NCBI GenBank assembly: GCA_028282195.1
Contig: JANQII010000044.1
Location: forward strand, 1-51,376
Reading direction: 5' to 3'
DNA from: Prolixibacteraceae bacterium
Lineage (GTDB): Bacteria; Bacteroidota; Bacteroidia; Bacteroidales; Prolixibacteraceae
Length of the DNA stretch: 51,376 bases
In this document: positions 17,285 to 25,557 of the stretch, in pieces
Position numbering within the stretch: position 1 is the stretch's first letter
How the letters are laid out: each line of letters starts with the position of its first letter
Position numbers and translations under genes: made by a program
Notes under the pieces: model-generated
The model's database searches: none
What the model was told of the DNA's origin: nothing
The model's input: the letters and a program-made list of their open reading frames with translations, nothing else

Positions 17285-17653
17285 ATGGTTCAGTTTAGAT
17301 TTATGAATTTGGAAATATGGAAAGATGCTATCTCTTTGAATGATCAATTCTTTGATTTAGCAGACAAGATTGAAAATGCCAAGCAATTTAGATTTGCAGA
17401 ACAACTACGTGCAGCTTCTTTAAGTGTTTCTAATAACATTGCCGAAGGTTCTGGATCTTTTTCAACAAAGGATTTTGCAAATTTCCTGAATATTGCCAGA
17501 AGATCGGTTTTTGAAACTGCAAACATCTGTTTTGTAGCTTCTCGTAGAAATTTTATTGACGAAAATCAATTAAATCAGTTATTAACTAATCTTGACATAT
17601 TGAGCAGAAAGATTACAAATTTTAGAAAAACGATAATACGGGCAGAGAGCTAA
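17285..17653 (+). CDS. Four-helix-bundle protein (23S rRNA-IVS family), copy 2
   Basis: A 122-residue member of the same family as the gene at 13557 but clearly diverged. Recognisable parts are LEIWKDAISL, the central LSVSNNIAEGSGSFSTKDFANFL (the AEG turn typical of the family) and FETANICFVASRR. It sits between the efflux promoter region and the response-regulator gene on the plus strand. The 15-bp repeat GAGCTAAGYGCARAG occurs on both sides, and the right copy contains the last codon and stop (AES-stop). Its function is unknown; context suggests a cassette inserted into the regulator leader rather than a component of the two-component system. Confidence 0.9.
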   Translation: MVQFRFMNLEIWKDAISLNDQFFDLADKIENAKQFRFAEQLRAASLSVSNNIAEGSGSFSTKDFANFLNIARRSVFETANICFVASRRNFIDENQLNQLLTNLDILSRKITNFRKTIIRAES

Positions 17654-17661
17654 GTGCAAAG
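17647..17661. repeat. Direct repeat flanking four-helix-bundle gene 2 (right)
   Basis: GAGCTAAGTGCAAAG, the partner of 17157-17171. It overlaps the stop codon of the four-helix-bundle gene. More degenerate repeats (GAGCAGAGTG, CCCTAAGCTAAATG) follow up to the regulator start. Confidence 0.55.
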
Positions 17662-17718
17662 AGCAGAGTGACTTTTTCATTCTCTATGCACTATGCACCA
17701 TGCCCTAAGCTAAATGAC

Positions 17719-19083
17719 ATGCCAAAAGGGAACATACTTATAGTTGATGATAATAAAAGCGTTTTAAGTGCGCTTGATATTTTACTTTCCCCGGAATTTG
17801 ATCAGGTTACCTGCATTTCAAATCCGAACCTGATTTTGAATGAACTTTCAAAGTCTTCATACCAGCTGGTACTACTGGATATGAATTTTAAAGCAGGTGT
17901 AAATACAGGTAATGAGGGGATTTTTTGGCTTCAGCAAATTAAGGAGAAATACAACGATTTATCCGTGGTTTTAATCACGGCCTATGGGGATGTTGAGCTC
18001 GCAGTAAAAGCATTAAAAGCAGGGGCAACCGACTTCATCTTAAAACCCTGGGAAAATGCAAAACTTATTGCAACCATACGTTCAGCTATTCAGTTGAGCA
18101 TGTCGCGCGAAGAAGTAAAGCATTTACGCCAAAAAGAAAAAGAATTAAAAAAGGTAATCAACCGGGAAGAAAAATTTATCATCGGTTCATCGCCGGAATT
18201 GATGCAGGTTTTAAAGATTGTACGAAAAGTAGCCAAAACCGATACCAATATCCTGATAACCGGGGAAAATGGAACAGGGAAAGAACTCATTGCCCGCGAA
18301 ATACACAGGCTTTCATCAAGACATAATGAAATGCTGGTGAATGTAGATATGGGTGCAGTAACTGAATCCTTGTTTGAAAGTGAGTTGTTTGGGCATGTAA
18401 AAGGTGCTTTCACAGATGCCAAAGAAAATAGGGCTGGTAAATTTGAATTAGCACACAAAGGCTCATTGTTTCTTGATGAAATTGGAAACCTGTCATTTCA
18501 TCTACAAGCCAAATTATTGGCAGTTTTGCAAAACAGGGAAATCACAAGAATCGGGTCGAACCAACAAATACCCGTTAATATCAGATTGATTTGTGCCACC
18601 AATAAAAACCTGGAAGAACTGGTTGAAAAAGGATTGTTTCGTGAGGATCTTCTCTACCGCATAAATACCATTCATGTGGAAGTTCCACCTCTTCGGGAAC
18701 GGGGTGATGATATTCTGGTACTCGCAGAATTTTTTCTGAAAAAATACGCTTATAAATACGATAAGCCTGCTATAAAACTGAATAACCAGGCTCAGCAGAA
18801 ACTGCTAAAATATCAATGGCCCGGGAATATTCGTGAACTCGAGCACAGTATCGAAAAAGCCGTAATTTTAAGCGAAAACAATGTGCTTAAAGCTGACGAC
18901 TTTTTCCTGAAACCAGTAAGTAGTTCCAGAATTGACACTGAATCTTTGAAATTAGAAGAAATGGAGAAAAACCTGATCTCTATCGCACTCTCCAAGAACC
19001 CGGGAAATATTTCTGCTGCAGCGGAACAGCTTGGTATTACCAGGCAAACACTTTATAACAAGATGAAAAAATTTGGTATTTAA
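17719..19083 (+). CDS. Sigma-54-dependent response regulator (NtrC family)
   Basis: A 454-residue activator with three domains. The receiver has acidic pair D10-D11 and phosphoacceptor D54 in LVLLDMN. The AAA+ domain has Walker A GENGTGKE, a GAFTDA loop (GAFTGA in the classic version) and GSLFLDEIG. The C-terminal Fis-type helix-turn-helix ends with NISAAAEQLGITRQTLYNKMKKFGI. The start is placed at 17719 because the receiver domain begins there; an upstream in-frame ATG would add 17 residues made of repeat sequence. Its stop overlaps the kinase start by one base. It probably acts on the sigma-54-like element ahead of tolC. The D in the loop is common among related Bacteroidota regulators. Confidence 0.95.
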   Translation: MPKGNILIVDDNKSVLSALDILLSPEFDQVTCISNPNLILNELSKSSYQLVLLDMNFKAGVNTGNEGIFWLQQIKEKYNDLSVVLITAYGDVELAVKALKAGATDFILKPWENAKLIATIRSAIQLSMSREEVKHLRQKEKELKKVINREEKFIIGSSPELMQVLKIVRKVAKTDTNILITGENGTGKELIAREIHRLSSRHNEMLVNVDMGAVTESLFESELFGHVKGAFTDAKENRAGKFELAHKGSLFLDEIGNLSFHLQAKLLAVLQNREITRIGSNQQIPVNIRLICATNKNLEELVEKGLFREDLLYRINTIHVEVPPLRERGDDILVLAEFFLKKYAYKYDKPAIKLNNQAQQKLLKYQWPGNIRELEHSIEKAVILSENNVLKADDFFLKPVSSSRIDTESLKLEEMEKNLISIALSKNPGNISAAAEQLGITRQTLYNKMKKFGI

Positions 19084-20432
19084 TGAGACGTTCATTTCAA
19101 ATCAACATCATCTTCAGGATTTTTTTAATCATTCTTTTTACATTGGGATTAGGATGGTCGGTTTTTACATTTCAATCAATTTTTTACGCATCAATCTGTT
19201 TTTTCTTCTTAATCATAAGTGTTGTAAGCTTAGTACAATACCAAAACAAGGTAAATGAAAAAATCACTTACTTTTTTGAAGCCGTAAAAAATGAAGATTT
19301 TAGCCAGGCATTCCCAGAGAAAAAGGGGGATGTAATTATTCGTGAACTAAATCGAAATTTGAACGAGGTTAATAAGCAAATTCAACAAATAAAAATTGAA
19401 AGCCAGCAGCAAGAACAATATTTTCAAGCATTGATTGAGCATGTAGGGACAGGAATACTCACACACAATGAAACCGGATTTGTAATACATGCTAACAGTG
19501 CTGTGAAAAAGATGCTGGGCTTAGGTCAATTCACTCATCTGAAACAGCTTGAAAAAGTTGATAAACAGCTCGTCCACACATTTGAGAATATACCACAAAA
19601 CGGACAAAAGCTAATTTCGTTTAATGGCAAACAGGGGCATATAAACCTTTCTATTAAATCTACCATTTTCAAAAACAACAATAAGAACCTTTCCCTTATT
19701 TCGGTTCAGGATATTAATCAGGAATTAGATGAAAAAGAATTGGATTCATGGTTAAGGCTTATTCGGGTATTGACTCATGAAATTATGAACTCAATTGCTC
19801 CAATCACATCTCTTTCTGAGAGCATATCAGGATATTTTCAAAAAGATGGAGAATCTGTTTCCCCTGCCGAACTTTCTGAAAAAACAATTTCAACAACGAT
19901 ACGCGGTCTGGAAATTATCCGACAGCAGGGCAAGGGGCTTATCAGCTTTGTTGAATCCTACCGAAAATTGACCAGGTTACCAAAACCTGAAAAGAAAGAA
20001 ATTAACGTTATAAACTTATTGGAAAGCCTTGTAACATTAAATAAACCGGAGCTGGATGAGAAAGGGGTTTCAATTTCAATCGCTAAAATCAGCGCTGATC
20101 TTACAATCGTTGCTGATGAGAAGATGATCGCGCAGGTGTTAATTAATTTAATAAAGAATGCCAAAGAAGCTTTGGCGGAGACTGAAAATGGAAAAATTGA
20201 ACTACTCTCAGGAATAAACAAACAAGGCCGGACTGAAATTTGTGTAAAAGACAACGGCCCGGGAATTCCTGATGAATTGTTAGATGAGATCTTTGTTCCA
20301 TTTTTTACTACCCGCGAAAGTGGATCGGGGATTGGACTTAGTTTATCCAGGCAAATTATGAGGCTTCATGGTGGTGGTTTATCGGTTCGTTCAGAACCCA
20401 ACGAACAAACAATATTTTGTCTAAAGTTTTAG
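19083..20432 (+). CDS. Sensor histidine kinase
   Basis: A 449-residue inner-membrane kinase. Two N-terminal helices (about 8-30 and 34-52) leave only a very short outer loop, so the signal is probably sensed within the membrane or cytoplasm. A PAS-like domain covers about 112-210. The phosphorylated histidine is H232 in LTHEIMNSIAP, and the ATP-binding domain shows NLIKNAKEAL, DNGPGIPDE and FFTTRESGSGIGLSLSRQI. It is translationally coupled to the response regulator (TAATG overlap). Such pairs next to FtsX/HlyD/TolC genes are common in Bacteroidota and likely control the efflux system. The signal is unknown. Confidence 0.95.
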   Translation: MRRSFQINIIFRIFLIILFTLGLGWSVFTFQSIFYASICFFFLIISVVSLVQYQNKVNEKITYFFEAVKNEDFSQAFPEKKGDVIIRELNRNLNEVNKQIQQIKIESQQQEQYFQALIEHVGTGILTHNETGFVIHANSAVKKMLGLGQFTHLKQLEKVDKQLVHTFENIPQNGQKLISFNGKQGHINLSIKSTIFKNNNKNLSLISVQDINQELDEKELDSWLRLIRVLTHEIMNSIAPITSLSESISGYFQKDGESVSPAELSEKTISTTIRGLEIIRQQGKGLISFVESYRKLTRLPKPEKKEINVINLLESLVTLNKPELDEKGVSISIAKISADLTIVADEKMIAQVLINLIKNAKEALAETENGKIELLSGINKQGRTEICVKDNGPGIPDELLDEIFVPFFTTRESGSGIGLSLSRQIMRLHGGGLSVRSEPNEQTIFCLKF

Positions 20433-21239
20433 TTTTTCAGCAAGCCAACCTTTGCCATTAAACGATCAGTTTAAATTTCCGGTGGATTTCTTTTTTACCT
20501 AAAGAGTCAAGAATCAGAAACCAAGAGCGAAGATGCAAGGTACCTGTTGCATCTTACAAATAAAAGAGCAACAAAAGGGGCTGTTTTACTATCTTCCAAT
20601 TCTTATATCCTTCCATTCTCCTCTTCTTCCATTCTCCCACAAAGCTGCCAAAACAAAAAAAGGCAGGAAAAATTCCTAACCTTTTCAAAAATGCTACTTA
20701 ACTATTTAGTTATTGTTAAGTTTAAAAAGACCATATTCATTGAATGGTATAGCCATAAAAACCCTTTGAAAAGTAAAAAATATGAAAACAAGGGGTTACC
20801 TTTTTACTGTAAACAGAATAAATTTAAATAGGTAAAATTACCACCCTGGCCATGTAGTTATAAATACAAATAATGGGTGATTTCCGAACCCTGTAGTAAA
20901 GGGAAAAGGATTATTAAAACATCAATGATTGAACAATAGACGTTTAAGGGCATATATTACCATATCGAAAACAATGTTATGAGTTTAATTATTTGCAACA
21001 GTATAAACCGTTTCATATAGTAGGCCGCACCGGACTTAAAGCACCCTGCCAGGCCTGAGAACTTTGCCGGGTATGACCTGCCGGTGTGACCAAAAAGTTG
21101 GAGCCTTTCCTTCTTTCAATGGGTCATCCCTGTCTTGGATATTTTAAATCCTACAGGATAAGACTTATATGGTAGCACGGAGCTGCATAAAAAGCTTGCA
21201 ATAATCCATGAAGTTATCCAATTTTTAAAAAATATTATC
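20433..21239. other. Long non-coding stretch with a GC-rich structured core
   Basis: About 800 bases without a supportable gene. Degenerate purine repeats occur near 20505-20540. A GC-rich island at 21023-21095 stands out from the AT-rich surroundings: CACCGG (21028) can pair with CCGGTG (21081), ACCC (21043) with GGGT (21069), and the palindrome CAGGCCTG lies at the centre (21050). This could be a small RNA, a leader for the next gene or an old repeat. No promoter box was convincing. Confidence 0.4.
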
Positions 21240-21662
21240 ATGAAAAAAATTATACGTTTTATTAGCAACTCTGAAATAGTTAACTCTGATGAATTGACAT
21301 CAAATGATAAAACGATGCTTATTTCCACTGCCGCAACTTTAAAATACTTTATCTCTGATTTTAAAACATTGGTCCTATTTGTTGCTGAAAACTATGGTAC
21401 TAATCTTAAAAGAAGTTTTCTTTCTAAGTTATGGAAGGGGGTGAAGAAAGTTGTGTCAGCTGTAGTTTCTGTAGTGGTGAATGTTGTTGTTAACATAGTT
21501 ACATCTGCTACATCAGGTTATTCTGATGGTCAAGTTATGGTCCCTTTTTGTGCAGTGGCAGGTGCGGTCACCGGTTTTTTTGAAGGACCTGATAAAGGGA
21601 TTGATTGCAAAGCTTTTGATTTTAAATATATTTTAAAAAATTCACAAGAAGGAGGATGTTGA
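21240..21662 (+). CDS. Small amphipathic protein, function unknown
   Basis: A 140-residue protein I do not recognise. Residues 1-55 are polar and mixed. Then comes a basic segment, SKLWKGVKKVV, leading into a strongly beta-branched stretch, SAVVSVVVNVVVNIVTSATSG, and a second apolar segment with small residues, MVPFCAVAGAVTGFFEG. There is no signal peptide. The protein ends EGGC and has three cysteines. The basic-then-hydrophobic profile resembles membrane-active or bacteriocin-like peptides, but no leader, immunity or export gene is visible nearby. The next gene starts 3 bases after its stop, so the two are probably co-transcribed. Confidence 0.6.
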   Translation: MKKIIRFISNSEIVNSDELTSNDKTMLISTAATLKYFISDFKTLVLFVAENYGTNLKRSFLSKLWKGVKKVVSAVVSVVVNVVVNIVTSATSGYSDGQVMVPFCAVAGAVTGFFEGPDKGIDCKAFDFKYILKNSQEGGC

Positions 21663-21665
21663 TTC

Positions 21666-22367
21666 ATGAAAAAACAACTTTTAATTGTAAGCATTTTATG
21701 TTTTTCTTTTTTGACTGAAGCCCAAGAACCGGGGAACCTAAGATCTGTAGGTTTATTCGGAACAGGTGGGGTGCATTATTTTTCAAACATTTCACCCATA
21801 AATGATGCCCTGAAAGCAGAAGGGCTTCCAGTTTTATTAAATCACGTGCCAGCCTATCATGCAGGGATAAACTACAGTGTAAACCGTTTTTTATTTCAGT
21901 TTAGTGAACGGGAATATGAGCTTCCTGTAAAAACAAAAGGACAATTTGAATTAAGTGCGACCGGGGAAGGGTATGAAATTAAGTTTGGTTATGACCTCCT
22001 GGCAAACCCAAAAGTAGATTTAACCCCATATGTTGGGCTTGGAGCCCATGAAATACTATGGAGAATTGACAGAGGGGATCCTGTTGAGTTAAAAACTGCT
22101 TTGAATACTTTGCCTCAGTATAGCTATCAGTTGTCAGTAAAAGATGAACAAATTGCATCAATAGGAATGATATTGAATTTCCACATGTTTAGTTTCTCAA
22201 GAGATCAATTCGATTTTTTTTTAGGTGGAAATGTTCACTATTTGTTTAGCGATAGTGGAAGGTGGTATTTAAATAATCAACTTATAAACATAGACAATGT
22301 GGATTTGGGAGGTTTATCATTTATGGTTAACATTGAGGTGCAGGTAAATCTGTCCAATATATTCTGA
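21666..22367 (+). CDS. Exported protein, probable outer-membrane beta-barrel
   Basis: A 233-residue protein with a signal peptide (KKQLLIVSILCFSFLTEAQ). Alternating aromatic/polar strands end in a typical barrel terminus (SFMVNIEVQVNLSNIF, last residue Phe). The size and the DLTPYVGLGAHE strand pattern fit small porin-like or OmpW/OprF-barrel proteins of Bacteroidota. It follows the small amphipathic protein by 3 bases. A 16-bp perfect hairpin 70 bases downstream likely ends the transcript. I cannot assign a ligand or partner. Confidence 0.65.
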   Translation: MKKQLLIVSILCFSFLTEAQEPGNLRSVGLFGTGGVHYFSNISPINDALKAEGLPVLLNHVPAYHAGINYSVNRFLFQFSEREYELPVKTKGQFELSATGEGYEIKFGYDLLANPKVDLTPYVGLGAHEILWRIDRGDPVELKTALNTLPQYSYQLSVKDEQIASIGMILNFHMFSFSRDQFDFFLGGNVHYLFSDSGRWYLNNQLINIDNVDLGGLSFMVNIEVQVNLSNIF

Positions 22368-22437
22368 GTGTATATTTTTCCCGAACTTTGGTTCTTCCAT
22401 ATCAGGGAGATTTCCCCCCAAAGGTGCTTTCTTTAAA

Positions 22438-22471
22438 CCAACTTGAAAAATCACATGATTTTTCAAGTTGG
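22438..22471. terminator. 16-bp perfect hairpin
   Basis: The arms CCAACTTGAAAAATCA (22438-22453) and their exact inverse (22456-22471) enclose CA. It follows the beta-barrel gene and could terminate it; no T-run follows. A second inverted repeat, ACTTATCA/TGATAAGT (22526 and 22557), lies just past the end of the opposing PspC operon. Confidence 0.55.
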
Positions 22472-22593
22472 AATTCATTAAGAAATATGTTTCTCTACGC
22501 GAGAAGTCGGATATTTGGTAATGAGACTTATCACATTTTGTTGCGATAGGCAAGCATGATAAGTTTTATCGGTAATATTTAAATAGCTTTTTA

Positions 22594-22788
22594 TTATGCT
22601 GTTTTGGGATAAGGCATCGCAAATGCCAAAATCAAATAAACCAACAGCATAAAAGGATTAAATAATGTGATTACGACAAAGGCGATCCTCATTAATAGCG
22701 GATCAAGTTCCGGATTTATATATTCGGATATTCCGGCACAAACACCGGCAATTATCCTGTCATATGATTTTGTTAATCGTTTTACCAT
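22594..22788 (-). CDS. Small PspC-domain membrane protein
   Basis: A 64-residue protein consisting almost only of a PspC domain: KRLTKSYDRIIAGVCAGISEYI, then PLLMRIAFVVITLFN and one or two membrane helices. Stand-alone PspC proteins of this length are common in Bacteroidota. PspC domains are known from the phage-shock envelope response. It is the last gene of the PadR-led operon, 11 bases after the DUF4252-like gene. The same operon contains a 534-residue protein with a second PspC domain. Confidence 0.9.
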   Translation of the reverse strand: MVKRLTKSYDRIIAGVCAGISEYINPELDPLLMRIAFVVITLFNPFMLLVYLILAFAMPYPKTA

Positions 22789-22799
22789 GGCTTCAATTT

Positions 22800-23294
22800 T
22801 TAATCGTTTGAAAAGCTTAAGCCGATCTCCTTAATTCCATCGGCATCATTCACATCAAAATCTCCAAAAAAGGAAATCAGAAAGTGCCTGTCATTAGGCG
22901 ATTCATTTTTTATGAATACATGAAACTCGGTGACTTTCTTTTTGTTTCCGAGCTTCCATATAACTGCATCATTATCATCACCTTCCAGCTTCAATCTATC
23001 GTATGCCGAAGGTAATAAACCGGTAGCTTTATTTATAAAAGAAGGACCAGAAAAGCTTCCCTTTTGGGGATTATACGATAAGAATTTAATCTCGTGTAAA
23101 TCACCGGTTATGGTTTCATCGTCCAGGTCAATATTGAATGCATCTTTCATGCTTTTATTAAAGGCAAAGTAAGTAAAGCCATCTTTATTTCGAAAAGCAT
23201 CAAAAAGCTTATCCGATTTGCTTTGCCCGAAAAGGCCGGAAGCTGCTGCCATCAGGCAAATAATCAATAGTGTTATAATTGAACTCTTTTTCAT
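22800..23294 (-). CDS. Exported DUF4252-like protein
   Basis: A 164-residue protein with a signal peptide (ITLLIICLMAAASGLFGQ). The start of the mature region, SKSDKLFDAFRNKDGFTYFAFNKSM, resembles DUF4252 proteins, which are small exported proteins of unknown role in Bacteroidota. The assignment is by overall pattern and is moderate. Its start overlaps the preceding small membrane protein by 4 bases, indicating translational coupling in the PspC operon. Confidence 0.6.
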   Translation of the reverse strand: MKKSSIITLLIICLMAAASGLFGQSKSDKLFDAFRNKDGFTYFAFNKSMKDAFNIDLDDETITGDLHEIKFLSYNPQKGSFSGPSFINKATGLLPSAYDRLKLEGDDNDAVIWKLGNKKKVTEFHVFIKNESPNDRHFLISFFGDFDVNDADGIKEIGLSFSND

Positions 23295-23500
23295 TTTCTT
23301 GTAAATGCTATTAGTAAAAAAAACAAGCTAATAATTAATACAGGGATATTGGGTATCATTACTTCAGCCCAATTCATATTGGCTAATCCACTTTTCCCCA
23401 TTTGATAACAAAACGTAGCTCCTATTCCTGTCCACAACACTATAAAAGATAAGGTGATGTAAACTAATTTGTGTTTTTTTATCGAAAGGCTTTTATTCAT
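23291..23500 (-). CDS. Small two-helix membrane protein
   Basis: A 69-residue protein with two predicted helices (about 13-33 and 45-66) and a positively charged N-terminus (NKSLSIKKHKL). I do not recognise a family. It sits 19 bases after the long PspC gene and overlaps the DUF4252-like gene by 4 bases, so it belongs to the same operon and probably to the same envelope-stress function. Confidence 0.7.
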   Translation of the reverse strand: MNKSLSIKKHKLVYITLSFIVLWTGIGATFCYQMGKSGLANMNWAEVMIPNIPVLIISLFFLLIAFTRK

Positions 23501-23519
23501 TTTTAATCAAAATTGGTAA

Positions 23520-25124
23520 TTAGTCTTTATCATGTTCCAGCCCAAGATCTGTCATTTCCCAGTATTTGCCTACCATGTCACCATCCCAGGTATTCGATAC
23601 ATTCTCAATGTCGTAGATGATTTTGATCAGCTCATCATCAAGATAAACACGTTTTCCTTCGGGTATCTTTACAGTAATATCTACCTCCTGATCAAGCCAT
23701 CGGCTTCCTTCTTCAATTGTGAAATATGGATCAAAGTAGAGCGTTGAATCGTTCTGCGTAAAGTTATAGACAATCTCTTCTACGTTTTCTTTTGCTGCTT
23801 CCTGGCTACTTCCCCGTGATCTTTTACGAATCATAACAATAAAGTCTTTAGAGCTACTCCGCTCTACATCCAACCTCGGCTGGCCCAGCAAAATTACTTC
23901 CCCATCTTCAGAGACAACTTTCATTCGGTCAAGATCTATTTCGTATCCCGTGTTATCGTAGTAATTATCATCCCCCAATTCTAAATATAATGTTCGACAA
24001 TCCTGGCATTCTACAACCTGACTCTGATTTACACTGGTTCGTTTACTGTAATCTTTTATTTGTCCTACTGAAACAATAATTACCACAACTAATGAAACAA
24101 GCCAAACCCCAAACGCTCCCAGAAAGATCAGTTTATTATTGGTTTTATATCTGAATATCAATTTGGTTCCTATAAATAGAATTGTAAGTAATGGTATTCC
24201 AATTAAAAAAGCTGATGCAACCATTAATACAGTCCAAGATCCCGGACTCATGAAGTAATTTGCAAATCCTGACATTTGAAAATCAGGCACAAACCATGGA
24301 GTGACAGAAGCTGAATCAAAAACTGAGTGCCCTACCACCATAGAAGTTAGGAAACTAACTAAGCCAACAAATCCTATTAAAATCATCAAAGCACCAACGA
24401 GGATTACAAAGACTTTGAGTGCTACTCTAAATACACTGTAAACAACCTCTCCAAACTGAGACATTTGTTCTTTTCCTTTGTTGTAGGAATCAGAATCTTT
24501 AAACTTTTTGTAGCTTTCTTTTACGTCCTTAACTTCTTCTTTAATCGATTTTTCAATATTTGAAACCGTTGCTTCACGCCCACGCATCTCCAAACGTTGT
24601 GCTGTTGTACGGGCTTTAGGAACAGCTATCCACAACAAAAGATATACCGGGATAACAATTCCACCTGTAATCCAAATCAACACAAAGAAAATAATACGCA
24701 GTACAACCGGGTCAATACTGAAGTAAGCCCCCATTCCACCACAAACACCGCCAAGGACCCTGGAATCAGGATCACGGTACATCCGGCGTTTTACTTTTCC
24801 AGTCGATGTAGTTGCTGAGGTTTTTTCTTCGCTAACTTCTTGCTCATCTTCCTCTTCTCCTTCTATGAAGTCTTCTGGTTTCCCCATTCGCTCAATAACA
24901 TCGTCAACCCACTCTTCGAGAATTACATCTTTTTCTTCTGATTGTTTTTTTTCGTTGAACAGTTCTGCAATCCGGGCTTCTATATCTTGAAGAATCTCTC
25001 TACCTTCTGCATTTGCTCCAAAGTGGGAACTAAGCATTTGAAGGTAGTTTTGCAGTTTTTCATAAGCATCTTCATCGATGTGAAAAACGCTGCCACTTAT
25101 ATTAATTGTGAATGTCTTTTTCAT
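23520..25124 (-). CDS. PspC-domain membrane protein with N- and C-terminal extensions
   Basis: A 534-residue inner-membrane protein. The N-terminal part (1-100) is soluble and acidic, with TFTINISGSVFHIDEDAYEKL. A PspC domain follows at about 110-172 (RMYRDPDSRVLGGVCGGMGAYF), then a charged linker and several helices (about 235-275, 295-320, 340-365). The C-terminal soluble domain (about 380-534) is likely outside the membrane. This long form is typical of Bacteroidota and is regularly found behind a PadR regulator, as here (46 bases). A role in envelope stress is inferred from the domain and operon; the ligand is unknown. Confidence 0.88.
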   Translation of the reverse strand: MKKTFTINISGSVFHIDEDAYEKLQNYLQMLSSHFGANAEGREILQDIEARIAELFNEKKQSEEKDVILEEWVDDVIERMGKPEDFIEGEEEDEQEVSEEKTSATTSTGKVKRRMYRDPDSRVLGGVCGGMGAYFSIDPVVLRIIFFVLIWITGGIVIPVYLLLWIAVPKARTTAQRLEMRGREATVSNIEKSIKEEVKDVKESYKKFKDSDSYNKGKEQMSQFGEVVYSVFRVALKVFVILVGALMILIGFVGLVSFLTSMVVGHSVFDSASVTPWFVPDFQMSGFANYFMSPGSWTVLMVASAFLIGIPLLTILFIGTKLIFRYKTNNKLIFLGAFGVWLVSLVVVIIVSVGQIKDYSKRTSVNQSQVVECQDCRTLYLELGDDNYYDNTGYEIDLDRMKVVSEDGEVILLGQPRLDVERSSSKDFIVMIRKRSRGSSQEAAKENVEEIVYNFTQNDSTLYFDPYFTIEEGSRWLDQEVDITVKIPEGKRVYLDDELIKIIYDIENVSNTWDGDMVGKYWEMTDLGLEHDKD

Positions 25125-25170
25125 TGCTATCTGTTTTTATGCTTGAGTGCTTTTGTTTTTCAATTTATAC

Positions 25171-25503
25171 TTATGATTTTGAAGACTTAATTGTCCCAAC
25201 TGCATTAACTAATTCTTCCCAGGAATTTCCTAATTCTTCAACAAAAGTTTTTCCGGTCCCGGTCAACTCATAATACTTTCGAGGTGGTCCCTGAGTAGAT
25301 TCTTCCCAACGGTATCCTAATAGACCTGCATTTTTTAACCGGGTTAATAACGGATATAATGTTCCTTCAACGACAATCAATTTAGAATTTTTCAACTCGT
25401 CAATGATGTCACTAGCGTAAAGGGGTTTACCATCCAGTACTAATAATATACAGTACTCTAAAACCCCTTTTCGCATTTGTGCTTTTGTATTCTCGATTTT
25501 CAT
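25171..25503 (-). CDS. PadR-family transcriptional regulator
   Basis: A 110-residue winged-helix repressor. Typical PadR sequence includes MRKGVLEYCILLVLDGKPLYASDI, EGTLYPLLTRLKNAGLL and GPPRKYYELTGTG. The short C-terminal helix is the dimerisation helix. It stands directly in front of the long PspC gene and probably controls this operon, including itself. The effector is not predictable. Confidence 0.92.
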   Translation of the reverse strand: MKIENTKAQMRKGVLEYCILLVLDGKPLYASDIIDELKNSKLIVVEGTLYPLLTRLKNAGLLGYRWEESTQGPPRKYYELTGTGKTFVEELGNSWEELVNAVGTIKSSKS

Positions 25504-25557
25504 AGTATTCCCGTTTAAGCGACTGTTTTCATTTTCCCTTCCTTTTGACTGCTATAG

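Noticed and set aside
13557-17653. Diversity-generating retroelement, suggested by the two four-helix-bundle (Avd-like) genes
   Set aside because: No reverse transcriptase gene and no template/variable repeat pair are present in the window.
20547-20831. A 94-codon plus-strand open frame after the kinase gene
   Set aside because: Composition is like the surrounding AT-rich intergenic DNA, it starts within a repeat-rich stretch, and it has no recognisable domain or ribosome-binding context.
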